DNA of 13,112 bases from assembly GCA_913054425.1 (NCBI GenBank), contig CAJXJG010000031.1:1-13112 (forward strand), written 5' to 3'. The notes beneath the pieces are model-generated. The model saw only the letters and a list, made by a program, of their open reading frames with translations, searched no databases and had not been told where the DNA came from. Each line of letters opens with the position of its first letter. Positions within the stretch are counted from its first letter, which is position 1. A program made the translations under genes and the position numbers. Source of the stretch: an uncultured Fidelibacterota bacterium. Its GTDB lineage: Bacteria; Fidelibacterota; Marinisomatia; Marinisomatales; UBA8229. This document shows positions 6,630 to 13,061 of the stretch, one piece after another.

Positions 6630-7628
6630 ATGATTGAAGTACTGAGATATTTTGGATTGCCAACCAACTACTCAACTCAGGGGGTAGAAATTGACGCTAT
6701 GTTGAGTTGGATTCACTGGTTAATGCTGATTTTATTTGTTGGATGGGGTGGCTTTTTTATCTGGACCCTTTTCAAATTTCGAGCATCCAAAAATCCCCGT
6801 GGTGATTATAAAGGAGTGAAGAGCCATTTCTCTAGATATGTTGAGGTAGCGGTTGCCGTACTTGAGGTTATACTTCTTGTAGGGTTTGCTTTTCCCGCCT
6901 GGAATAGCCGAGTGGAGGGAATACCCCCGGAAAATAAAGCTGTGGTTGTGCGGGTAGTAGCAGAACAGTTTGTATGGAATATCCACTATCCGGGTGCAGA
7001 CGGTGTCTTTGGGAGAACAGATTATAAATTGATAAATAAAGTGGATAATCCTCTCGGCCTGGATCGGAGCGATCCCATGGCAAAGGATGATATTACCACT
7101 ATCAACCAGATGTATCTTCCTGTGAATAGACCTGTAATTGTCCATCTTTCTTCCAAGGATGTAATTCACAGCTTCAATTTACCCGGATTTCGAGTGAAAC
7201 AGGATGTTGTTCCCGGCATGACCATCCCCACCTGGTTTGAACCCATAAAAACCACGCTTGAATTGACCCGTGAACTTGCCCAGACCTATGACTTAGATTC
7301 CTCAACAGATACCCTTGCTACTGATCTTATTGTGTCAATTTCTAATAAAATTATTTCCGAAGCAATTCAGTATGAAATAGGAGGAACAACGGTAACTCTC
7401 CCTCCCGGGAAGGAAATTAGTATCATGGATTTGATACAGTTAAAGTCTGCGGGAGTGGAGCAGATATCAGTACAGCCAAAGACAGAAATTGCCTGTGCTC
7501 AGCTCTGTGGTTTGGGTCATTACCGGATGCGGGGGTTTGTTACGATTCAGACCCGGGATGAATTTGATGCATGGCTGGATTCACAGGCAGAAGAATTAAT
7601 TGAAGATGAAGAAGATGACTGGTGGTAA
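6630..7628 (+). CDS. ctaC: Cytochrome c oxidase subunit II with CuA domain and a long insertion
   Basis: It accepts electrons from cytochrome c (or a cupredoxin) at the binuclear CuA centre and passes them to subunit I. There are two helices (about residues 26-48 and 70-92), then a periplasmic cupredoxin domain. CuA ligands are His180 (SKDVIHSF), and Cys289, Cys293, His297 and Met300 in CAQLCGLGHYRM; Gln291 stands where many enzymes have Glu. Residues 121-154 (DGVFGRTD, NPLGLDRSDP, KDD) form an acidic loop that may bind calcium. Between WFEPIKT (202-208) and EIACAQLCG (from 286), normally joined by a few residues, lie about 75 extra residues. The C-terminus is very acidic and ends WW. No cytochrome c domain is fused, so this is aa3-like rather than caa3-like. 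The ATG at 6630 has only a weak ribosome site. Confidence 0.94.
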   Translation: MIEVLRYFGLPTNYSTQGVEIDAMLSWIHWLMLILFVGWGGFFIWTLFKFRASKNPRGDYKGVKSHFSRYVEVAVAVLEVILLVGFAFPAWNSRVEGIPPENKAVVVRVVAEQFVWNIHYPGADGVFGRTDYKLINKVDNPLGLDRSDPMAKDDITTINQMYLPVNRPVIVHLSSKDVIHSFNLPGFRVKQDVVPGMTIPTWFEPIKTTLELTRELAQTYDLDSSTDTLATDLIVSISNKIISEAIQYEIGGTTVTLPPGKEISIMDLIQLKSAGVEQISVQPKTEIACAQLCGLGHYRMRGFVTIQTRDEFDAWLDSQAEELIEDEEDDWW

Positions 7629-7700
7629 ACTTTTTTAGCACGGTTTTTATGTAGTCTAACTCCAAAGTAAATGTCCGGCTTAATTATTGATCTTTTGATT

Positions 7701-7706
7701 TATAAT
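7701..7706 (+). promoter_or_regulatory. Possible -10 element upstream of sco
   Basis: A perfect TATAAT lies in the 156-base gap between ctaC and the Sco gene. No convincing -35 stands at the expected distance. It might give the sco-DUF420 pair its own transcription, but the support is thin. Confidence 0.25.
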
Positions 7707-7733
7707 AGTGTGAATTATCTGCAGTATTTAATA

Positions 7734-7773
7734 CAAACCGGGATGATTGGATTTTAATCGGTTTGAATTTTTT
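7734..7773 (+). terminator. Hairpin with a T-run directly before sco
   Basis: CAAACCG (7734-7740) pairs with CGGTTTG (7759-7765) around an 18-base loop, followed by AATTTTTT (7766-7773). It sits 11 bases before the sco ATG and overlaps the region leading to its Shine-Dalgarno. It could be a leaky terminator or attenuator between ctaC and sco. The stem is short. Confidence 0.35.
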
Positions 7774-7784
7774 AAAAGGTAAAG

Positions 7785-8372
7785 ATGAAAAATAGAGCTC
7801 CTCACAATTTACGCAATTGGCTATTCTTTATCCTTTCTGGATTGATTTTAGGGTTATATTTTTTTCAACGGGATAAAATTAAATGTGTTGAACAGATATC
7901 TTATGGAAAGATTCCTTCTTTTGAAATGATTGATCAGCACGGAAAGTCTCTGACGCTTGAACACCTGAATGACAGGGTATGGGTGGCAGACTTTATTTTT
8001 ACTACCTGTCTGGGACCCTGCCCGATTATGAGTCAGAAAATGGCTTCCCTTCAGAAAATTTTTTATAATGAGAAACAATTTCGGATGGTATCTGTTACTG
8101 TTAACCCGGAATATGACAGTCCAAAAGTTCTGAAGGAATACGGAGACCGTTATAATGCCAATCATGATAAATGGCATTTCTTAACAGGAACTAGGGAATC
8201 TATCCGCACCTTAATCGTAGATGGATTTCATCTCGGCGATATTGAGGATATTATTTTTCACAGCCTAAAATTTGTTCTTGTTGATCAGGACGGAAATATT
8301 CGAGGGTATTATGACAGTGATGATTCAGAAGATATGAAAACACTGGAAAAAGATATAAAAAGGCTGCTCTGA
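7785..8372 (+). CDS. Sco1/SenC-family copper chaperone for CuA assembly
   Basis: Membrane-anchored thioredoxin-fold protein that delivers copper to, or reduces, the CuA site of subunit II. At 195 residues it is a normal length. An N-terminal helix (about residues 11-27) anchors a periplasmic domain. The copper ligands are Cys75 and Cys79 in FTTCLGPCPIMS and His159 in FHSLKFVLVDQDG; the ending GNIRGYYD is also typical. AAAAGG at 7774-7779 lies five bases before the ATG. DUF420 starts one base after its stop, so the two are co-expressed, and both belong functionally with the oxidase genes upstream. Confidence 0.93.
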   Translation: MKNRAPHNLRNWLFFILSGLILGLYFFQRDKIKCVEQISYGKIPSFEMIDQHGKSLTLEHLNDRVWVADFIFTTCLGPCPIMSQKMASLQKIFYNEKQFRMVSVTVNPEYDSPKVLKEYGDRYNANHDKWHFLTGTRESIRTLIVDGFHLGDIEDIIFHSLKFVLVDQDGNIRGYYDSDDSEDMKTLEKDIKRLL

Positions 8373-8373
8373 T

Positions 8374-8793
8374 TTGTCTTTGAATGATTTACCGGCATTA
8401 AATGCCGTACTGAACGGTATTTCTGCTGTTCTGCTGTATTTGGGATGGAAGGCGATACGGGCAAAAAAGAAGACAATGCATAAAAAATTAATGGTGTCTG
8501 CTTTAATCTCTTCCAGTATTTTTTTGAGTTCCTATTTAGTGTATCATTACAATGTAGGTTCCATTCCATATCCTTTTCATGATTGGACTCGTCCGGTTTA
8601 TTTCATGATATTAATCCCCCACGTGATCCTGGCAGGATTGATGCTTCCATTCATTATCACTGGGGTTTTTTATGCCTGGAAAGGAATATTCACAAAACAT
8701 AAAAAACTCATGCGCTGGGTCTGGCCGGTTTGGATGTATGTTTCTGTGACGGGGGTAGTTATTTATATCATGCTGTATAGAATTAATCCGTAA
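8374..8793 (+). CDS. ctaM: DUF420 family membrane protein (CtaM/YozB-like oxidase assembly factor)
   Basis: A 139-residue protein with about four helices and the DUF420 pattern: LPALNAVLN, an early MHKK (His36), VYHY (His58), LIPHVILA (His83), KHKKLMRW (His109) and PVWMYVSVTGVVIYIMLY. A DUF420 member, CtaM, is needed for aa3 oxidase function in Staphylococcus aureus; equivalent function here is inferred from family and position. Initiation appears to be TTG at 8374, one base after the sco TGA, because no in-frame ATG precedes the conserved start. A 7-bp-arm palindrome (8393-8407) lies within the first codons and is probably coincidental. It ends 15 bases from the convergent PAP2 gene. Confidence 0.88.
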   Translation: MSLNDLPALNAVLNGISAVLLYLGWKAIRAKKKTMHKKLMVSALISSSIFLSSYLVYHYNVGSIPYPFHDWTRPVYFMILIPHVILAGLMLPFIITGVFYAWKGIFTKHKKLMRWVWPVWMYVSVTGVVIYIMLYRINP

Positions 8794-8808
8794 TCGGGAT
8801 GGTCATTT

Positions 8809-9669
8809 TTATAGAGTAAGATTTACCGTCACCCCAAAGTTATCCCGGGATAAAAATAATGGATAGATTGAAATAGAGGGTGAGGTTTTCATGGCAGTTT
8901 CTTTTTTAGTCCGTCCTTTTTTCACTGCAATTTTTGCGAAACTGTATCCCAATGCAACACCGATTGGGTAATCGCTTATCCAGTGGACGCCCGTATTCAT
9001 CATCCCAATTGCGTTAAGTCCAACTGCAAGATATCCCAGGGGTTTGATAAAGGAATACTCAGGATAGTTTTCTGAGAGCACTACAACCATGGCCATAATG
9101 GAAGAAATATGCCCGGACGGAAAAGCATCAAACTCGGGTACCCTGCGGTGGTAATCAATCTGGTTAGGGAAAAACCTCCATCTGCCCGTAGGAGTGGTAG
9201 CCACAAAAGGACTTTCCCTGCCTGTAATATGTTTTATCAGTTGGACAATTGTCCCTGCTGCGAATACGCTCTCAAAAATCTGGCTTGCAGATTGCAGGGC
9301 CCGATTATCATTATACCACAGTCCGTAGCCAATCAGGCTCGAGGTTACATATAATTGCAGATAGCCGTCCCCGATGTGTTCCATCTTCCAATTGGCTTGG
9401 TGAGACAACCCTAATTTATCGCTCATTTTTTTAGAAGCATTCAGCAGTTTATCATCATAATAAATCATCAATCCGGTACTGATAGAGATTGCGGTCAATC
9501 CCCATAGATTTTTCTTTGTAAAGGGATTCCTCGAGTAATCAACCATATCGCCGGGGATATTTTTTATGAATGTAAATAATCCCGGCCTGGTGTATATGTA
9601 GTCCTGCTGAGCGATTATTTCTCCCATTAATAGTCCGGTTATCCCGCAGGTGATGAGTATTTTTTTCAT
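8809..9669 (-). CDS. Exported PAP2-superfamily phosphatase-like protein with altered motifs
   Basis: A 286-residue protein with a signal peptide (about residues 1-20, cleaving near IIAQQ). PAP2 motifs are recognisable. Motif 1 is KHITGRESP (146-154), motif 2 PSGH (184-187) and motif 3 GVHWISD (227-233). The catalytic histidines (187, 229) and Asp233 are kept. The Arg of K-x6-RP is Ser153 and the Arg six residues before the motif 3 His is Met223, so two phosphate-contacting arginines are missing. Family members dephosphorylate lipid phosphates such as undecaprenyl diphosphate or lipid A; activity here is uncertain. The last strand (FGVTVNLTL) looks like a beta-strand, as in outer-membrane PAP2 proteins. 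The ATG overlaps the stop of the preceding gene by four bases. The gene converges with the DUF420 gene. Confidence 0.82.
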   Translation of the reverse strand: MKKILITCGITGLLMGEIIAQQDYIYTRPGLFTFIKNIPGDMVDYSRNPFTKKNLWGLTAISISTGLMIYYDDKLLNASKKMSDKLGLSHQANWKMEHIGDGYLQLYVTSSLIGYGLWYNDNRALQSASQIFESVFAAGTIVQLIKHITGRESPFVATTPTGRWRFFPNQIDYHRRVPEFDAFPSGHISSIMAMVVVLSENYPEYSFIKPLGYLAVGLNAIGMMNTGVHWISDYPIGVALGYSFAKIAVKKGRTKKETAMKTSPSISIYPLFLSRDNFGVTVNLTL

Positions 9670-10172
9670 GGTGTTTGAAGAATCATCGATTGAGGACTAT
9701 TGGTGATAATCTGTTTAAGAATTGTATATTTTTCGTTCAAGGGTTTTGCGCTGAAGTCGTAACAAATTTGCACCCTGGGACCGGATTTGATCAGTTTTCC
9801 GTAGAGTATTCCTGCGCCGGCTCCCGTTAGGCATAATACTGAGAAAACACCTGAAAACTGGGGGATTGTAAAGGGAGCGTATTCATACATGGCTTCAAGC
9901 ATATAAAAAAACATGGAAAAGTATGCTGCTGCCAGTATTCCTTTCAGAGGAGTTGGGATATCATTTCTCGTTAATATTCGTATCGAACCTATTTGCTTTA
10001 TTTGGATAGAGTCGGCGCCATTCCGACCATTAAAATAGAGGATTTCTTTTGTGATGTTTGTCGGCACGATCTGCCGGTAGTTTTGTTCGCCGGATGATAA
10101 AATTTCATATTCCTGCGGGAAAGCGTCGCCCCAGAGGAACATAATAAAAATGATTACGTTTCTTATGATCAA
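9666..10172 (-). CDS. Hypothetical exported or membrane protein
   Basis: Not recognised. It has 168 residues with a signal-like N-terminus (about residues 3-19, ending near AFPQ). A polar region follows with a strand-rich DSIQIKQIGSIRI segment, then two hydrophobic stretches (about residues 79-96 and 108-126) joined by YEYAPFTIPQFSG, and a polar tail. Lines such as 'ITKEILYFNG..DSI.I..I..I' are common in small uncharacterised FCB-group proteins. The start is TTG at 10172 with GAGG about ten bases upstream; the next in-frame ATG would cut into the signal segment. It overlaps the PAP2 gene by four bases (ATGA), so the two are probably coupled. Confidence 0.65.
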   Translation of the reverse strand: MIIRNVIIFIMFLWGDAFPQEYEILSSGEQNYRQIVPTNITKEILYFNGRNGADSIQIKQIGSIRILTRNDIPTPLKGILAAAYFSMFFYMLEAMYEYAPFTIPQFSGVFSVLCLTGAGAGILYGKLIKSGPRVQICYDFSAKPLNEKYTILKQIITNSPQSMILQTP

Positions 10173-10204
10173 ATCAGGACATCCTCAGTCCGGGGAAGCG
10201 ACTT

Positions 10205-10363
10205 TTATTTTGCCAGATAGCGTTCAACCATCCAGCCGATAGTAAACAGCAATAATCCGACGATGGCTGATTTCCCGTTAATTAATTGCGGAAAGTTTGC
10301 AACAAACCCTATTGCTATGACAGCGATGCCCATGGCCTGGAATAATTTCCCGGCTGTCAGCAT
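10205..10363 (-). CDS. 52-residue two-helix membrane protein, unknown function
   Basis: Starts MLTAGKLFQAMG one base after the stop of the zinc-ribbon gene. Two hydrophobic segments (about residues 9-25 and 34-47) are joined by NFPQLINGKSA, and the protein ends VERYLAK. The frame is open further upstream, but that part only shadows the zinc-ribbon gene, so the ATG at 10363 is the likely start, served by coupling because there is no clear Shine-Dalgarno. No family is recognised. The close packing with its neighbours supports it as a real gene. Confidence 0.6.
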   Translation of the reverse strand: MLTAGKLFQAMGIAVIAIGFVANFPQLINGKSAIVGLLLFTIGWMVERYLAK

Positions 10364-10364
10364 A

Positions 10365-10562
10365 TCAGATCGGTTTTTTGGTGTAACAAAAAGGGCATTC
10401 GGTACCAAGCTGGACTGAAAAACCACAGTCAGGGCAGGTCCATTCTTCCAGGTCGTCCTGGTCAAAGTTCGCCGGAGTTTCTTTCCGCTGGCTGTATAAC
10501 ACGCCAATAATAATAATCGTGATTCCCATTAAAAAGATTAATGGTATGAAAAATTGACTCAT
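10365..10562 (-). CDS. Membrane-anchored zinc-ribbon protein
   Basis: A 65-residue protein with an N-terminal helix (about residues 4-23), then a soluble tail with CPDCGFSVQLGTECPFC: Cys43, Cys46, Cys56 and Cys59 in a C-x2-C-x9-C-x2-C zinc ribbon (rubredoxin-like spacing is possible). The acidic linker DQDDLEEW comes just before it. Its ATG overlaps the stop of the upstream membrane-protein gene by four bases, and the next gene starts one base after its stop. Function unknown; a role in protein interaction or metal sensing at the membrane is a guess. Confidence 0.75.
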   Translation of the reverse strand: MSQFFIPLIFLMGITIIIIGVLYSQRKETPANFDQDDLEEWTCPDCGFSVQLGTECPFCYTKKPI

Positions 10563-11059
10563 GAGGATTGGGTTTGATTACTAACATTTCCTTTTTCCGC
10601 GATGTTTATCCTGATATCCACCGTATCCCTGAAACATGAATTCTGAGTTTTTACCATTTTTAAAAAATGAATCAGGGTTATAAAAAAGAGAATCCCATGG
10701 ACCCAGTGCGGAATGATATTTGTATCAACAGCGCCGCCGATAACAAAAACAGTTATAACCAGCAGGATATTCAGCATTGTGGGGGGATATATTTTCTTTT
10801 TAATGAGGATTGATTGCCGGTGATGGTTTTCATCCGCCAGGCCTTCCTTTATGTATTCTTTTATATCAACGCCTGATCCTACAAAAAAGAAGATAATCAA
10901 CGTTTCCGTAAAGAGATATATTGATGCAGTAAGCAGGGCAAGGGAGGGGTGAGAAAGACCAAATACAGGAAACTGGAAATATCCCTGAATCCCCGTTAAG
11001 ATATATAACAGGAGAGAAAATCCTGTTAAGAGATAACAGCTGATCATAAAAAGCCACAT
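10559..11059 (-). CDS. Four-helix membrane protein with conserved-looking histidines, unknown function
   Basis: A 166-residue protein with predicted helices at about residues 3-24, 38-62, 93-112 and 117-136 and a charged loop between helices 2 and 3 (DIKEYIKEGLADENHH). Histidines 37, 118, 121 and 131 lie at or within helix ends, with the pattern PHWVHGILFFITLIHFLK; such placing could ligate haem or metal, but no known cytochrome motif is matched. KKIYPPTMLN and FRDTVDI look like family signatures, but I do not recognise the family. It begins 49 bases after the ferredoxin gene and overlaps the zinc-ribbon gene start. Confidence 0.68.
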   Translation of the reverse strand: MWLFMISCYLLTGFSLLLYILTGIQGYFQFPVFGLSHPSLALLTASIYLFTETLIIFFFVGSGVDIKEYIKEGLADENHHRQSILIKKKIYPPTMLNILLVITVFVIGGAVDTNIIPHWVHGILFFITLIHFLKMVKTQNSCFRDTVDIRINIAEKGNVSNQTQSS

Positions 11060-11108
11060 TATGATTTTTTTAACTCAGGTTTGACGGGAAAATAAAAAAA
11101 GGAAACTT

Positions 11109-11438
11109 CTAATCAATGGTAATATTATAGATTGCTTCAAATTCATCGGTTGGAATCATCCGAATCGCATCCCAGGTGAGCTGCCGGCAGGCTTTAAAAC
11201 AAGCGTTGCAGCCGATACATTCGTTAAACCTGACTTGGACAGGTGGAATTGGCGTTGATTCATATTTTTCCCTGCTTTCAGGTTCAATACAATCAACAGG
11301 ACAGAAAGGAATGCACACTTGGCAGCCCGTGCAGGCATCTTCGTCAACCACAGCCATGAGTTTCGGGCGTTTCTTTTTCTTTGCAACCACCTCAATGACT
11401 TTGGGAACCGGTTTATAGAATTCTTTTACTTTTGCCAT
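11109..11438 (-). CDS. Two-cluster 4Fe-4S ferredoxin
   Basis: A 109-residue cytoplasmic iron-sulfur protein. CTGCQVCIPFCPVDCIEP carries the first Cys-x2-Cys-x2-Cys-x3-Cys-Pro set, and CIGCNACFKACRQLTWDAI the second, so two 4Fe-4S clusters are expected. The N-terminal 30 residues are basic (KKKKRPK), which is longer than in small bacterial ferredoxins and might bind a partner or nucleic acid. The second cluster has Arg rather than Pro after its last Cys. A sigma70-like promoter is visible upstream. The redox partner is not evident from the window; the following membrane genes are candidates by position only. Confidence 0.9.
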   Translation of the reverse strand: MAKVKEFYKPVPKVIEVVAKKKKRPKLMAVVDEDACTGCQVCIPFCPVDCIEPESREKYESTPIPPVQVRFNECIGCNACFKACRQLTWDAIRMIPTDEFEAIYNITID

Positions 11439-11483
11439 TCGTTTATTCTAATTTTTTCTGTATAGTTTGTAATACAAGGCAGA

Positions 11484-11512
11484 AATTTAGGAGTAATTTT
11501 CACGGATGACAA
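11484..11512 (-). promoter_or_regulatory. Sigma70-like promoter for the ferredoxin gene
   Basis: On the - strand, TTGTCA (11512-11507) and TAAATT (11489-11484) are separated by exactly 17 bases, placing a transcription start about 40 bases before the ferredoxin ATG. An 11-base palindrome TTGTAATACAA (11467-11477) lies around the predicted start site and could be an operator. Confidence 0.45.
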
Positions 11513-11536
11513 CACTTCAGGTATATAAATAATTCT

Positions 11537-11551
11537 CAGTTTTAAAAACTG
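11537..11551 (-). repeat. 15-base palindrome after lptF
   Basis: CAGTTTT-A-AAAACTG lies 11 bases after the lptF stop. It has no room for a loop and no T-run, so it is at most a weak transcript-end structure or an operator for the ferredoxin promoter just downstream. Confidence 0.25.
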
Positions 11552-11561
11552 GATATAATAA

Positions 11562-12941
11562 TTATTGTTTGCGTTTGAGTAATTTCCTGAAGTTTAATTC
11601 CGGCCAATTGATCCTGAGCGGAGTTCGTTCCCGGATGGTGTGGAATGTCAGGTAAAGCGTAATGACAAGGAGGATCACATTGGGTGTCCACAATCCTACT
11701 GCTGGAGTGACAAGATTCCGGATTGCCATGTCTTTCCCGCCGATCATGAATAAGTAGTACATCAGGAAAAATCCAAAGCTGAGACTGGTTCCAACAACAA
11801 ACCCTCCTTTTTTAGCGAGGATACCCAGGGATGCACCCAGCAGGACGAAGAGAATACAGGCAAACGGGAGGGAAAATTTTTTATGAATTTCTACACCGTA
11901 TTTGTTTTGACTGCGAAAATAACTGTTGATCAAATTAAACTCATTTTTCACCTGGTATTCCAGGGATTTCAGCTTTCGTTTTTTGACCCGCAGCTGAGCA
12001 GGGTTCAGTGTTGAATCTTTTTCGACCCGGATCAGCTCCCGTTGTATAGCGTTGAGAGCCAGTACGGGGGATTTATAAAATACGCTGTCGCCGATAGTGC
12101 GTTTAAATGAATTGGCAAGCCGCTTTTTTACCGAGTTGATTCGCCGTGTATATAATTCCTGTTTTGCCGCCATCATGGGAACAGACATTTCCCGGGCGGT
12201 TCTGCTGGAGGAATCCCGGCGGGAAAGGAGCAGGTCATTGGCAGGAAGCCTAATAACGTGTTTTTTAAATTTTATGCGCCGGTAATGTTCATAACCCGAC
12301 AAATCCAATTCATGAATTTCTCCATCGTACAAATTGAGGATGATTGCATCATCAATTGCGGACAAGGTTCCAGTTTTGGAGTGGATACTGGTTTGTGATT
12401 CTTTATTGGCTTTGCTGAAAATCCGGACATCTTCCATTATTTCCCCTTTTTTGCCGCGGATGATCATGCTGTAACCTGGAAGATCATCAATGAAGTGACC
12501 TGGTTCAATAATCATGCCTGGTCGTTTCCGGTAGATATCCCCGGAAAGAAGCCTGGCGCGGAAGTTCATATCGGGCTGAATAAAGTTGTTAAATAAAACC
12601 AGGGCAGTTCCGACTAAAATTCCGAATATAAGCGCAGGGCGGATGATCGTCAGGGTACTGATCCCGGAGGCGCGCATTGCCGTGATCTCATTATCTTCCG
12701 ACATCCTGCCAAAAGACATGAGTGTGGCAATCAGGACCGCCATGGGCACTGACAGCGAGACAATCCACGCCAGGTTTAACACCAGGTATTCCAATATGGT
12801 CAGTATATCCAGTCCTTTTCCCAGGAAGCGGTCTAAAGCGCGGAGGAAAAAGTTTGTGAACAGGACAAAAATGATGATAAGCAGGGAGAAGATAAACGGA
12901 AAAAACAGTTCTTTCTGGATGTATCTGTTTAGAAGGCGCAT
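11562..12941 (-). CDS. LptF/LptG-family lipopolysaccharide export permease (YjgP/YjgQ)
   Basis: Inner-membrane part of the Lpt ABC exporter that extracts LPS for transport to the outer membrane. From ATG 12941 it has 459 residues. It opens MRLLNRYIQKELFFPFIFSLL, the usual first helix, then two helices and the conserved MSEDNEITAMRASGIS coupling segment that contacts LptB. A periplasmic beta-jellyroll follows at about residues 140-240. A charged, probably coiled-coil insert (about 255-345) precedes the last three helices, with KFSLPFACILFVLLGASLGI and KKGGF. The frame is open up to a TTG at 13034, but the 31 extra residues do not fit the family and cross a hairpin, so 12941 was chosen. FCB bacteria often have longer members like this; LptF and LptG cannot be told apart here. 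Confidence 0.9.
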   Translation of the reverse strand: MRLLNRYIQKELFFPFIFSLLIIIFVLFTNFFLRALDRFLGKGLDILTILEYLVLNLAWIVSLSVPMAVLIATLMSFGRMSEDNEITAMRASGISTLTIIRPALIFGILVGTALVLFNNFIQPDMNFRARLLSGDIYRKRPGMIIEPGHFIDDLPGYSMIIRGKKGEIMEDVRIFSKANKESQTSIHSKTGTLSAIDDAIILNLYDGEIHELDLSGYEHYRRIKFKKHVIRLPANDLLLSRRDSSSRTAREMSVPMMAAKQELYTRRINSVKKRLANSFKRTIGDSVFYKSPVLALNAIQRELIRVEKDSTLNPAQLRVKKRKLKSLEYQVKNEFNLINSYFRSQNKYGVEIHKKFSLPFACILFVLLGASLGILAKKGGFVVGTSLSFGFFLMYYLFMIGGKDMAIRNLVTPAVGLWTPNVILLVITLYLTFHTIRERTPLRINWPELNFRKLLKRKQ

Positions 12942-12960
12942 GGAAGAAATTAGGAAGAAA

Positions 12961-12978
12961 CCTGATTCGGGAATCAGG
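12961..12978. terminator. Compact hairpin at the lptF 5' end, terminator-like on the + strand
   Basis: CCTGATT-CGGG-AATCAGG is a perfect 7-bp stem with a 4-base loop, followed on the + strand by AATTTTTTG. As read it resembles an intrinsic terminator pointing toward tRNA-His, which would stop + transcripts antisense to lptF. On the - strand it would lie in the lptF leader, about 20 bases before its ATG. Confidence 0.5.
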
Positions 12979-13061
12979 AATTTTTTGTTCAACTTGTTTG
13001 AGAAATAAATCACTTCTAATTTTCGGCGCTTCAATCACACTTTTTTTGATTGTTGCCGTAT

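Noticed and set aside
6732..7169. Open frame on the - strand opposite ctaC
   Set aside because: Subunit II motifs are clear on the + strand; the reverse frame has no signal or domain.
7497..7521. Gln in place of Glu in the CuA loop as a broken CuA site
   Set aside because: Only the backbone carbonyl of this residue binds copper, and Gln occurs in working oxidases such as Thermus ba3; all other ligands are present.
8393..8407. Palindrome CGGCATT-A-AATGCCG at the DUF420 start
   Set aside because: It encodes the conserved LPALNAV start of the family, so coding constraint can explain it; no T-run.
8840..8853. 14-base palindrome TTATCCCGGGATAA
   Set aside because: It lies in the PAP2 coding end with no loop and no T-run; probably chance.
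10364..10507. N-terminal part of the longer frame containing the 52-residue membrane protein
   Set aside because: It overlaps the zinc-ribbon gene in another frame; the CPDCGF/CPFC pattern shows which frame is real.
12586..13008. Open frame on the + strand opposite lptF
   Set aside because: It is a basic, low-complexity antisense shadow of a well-supported permease.
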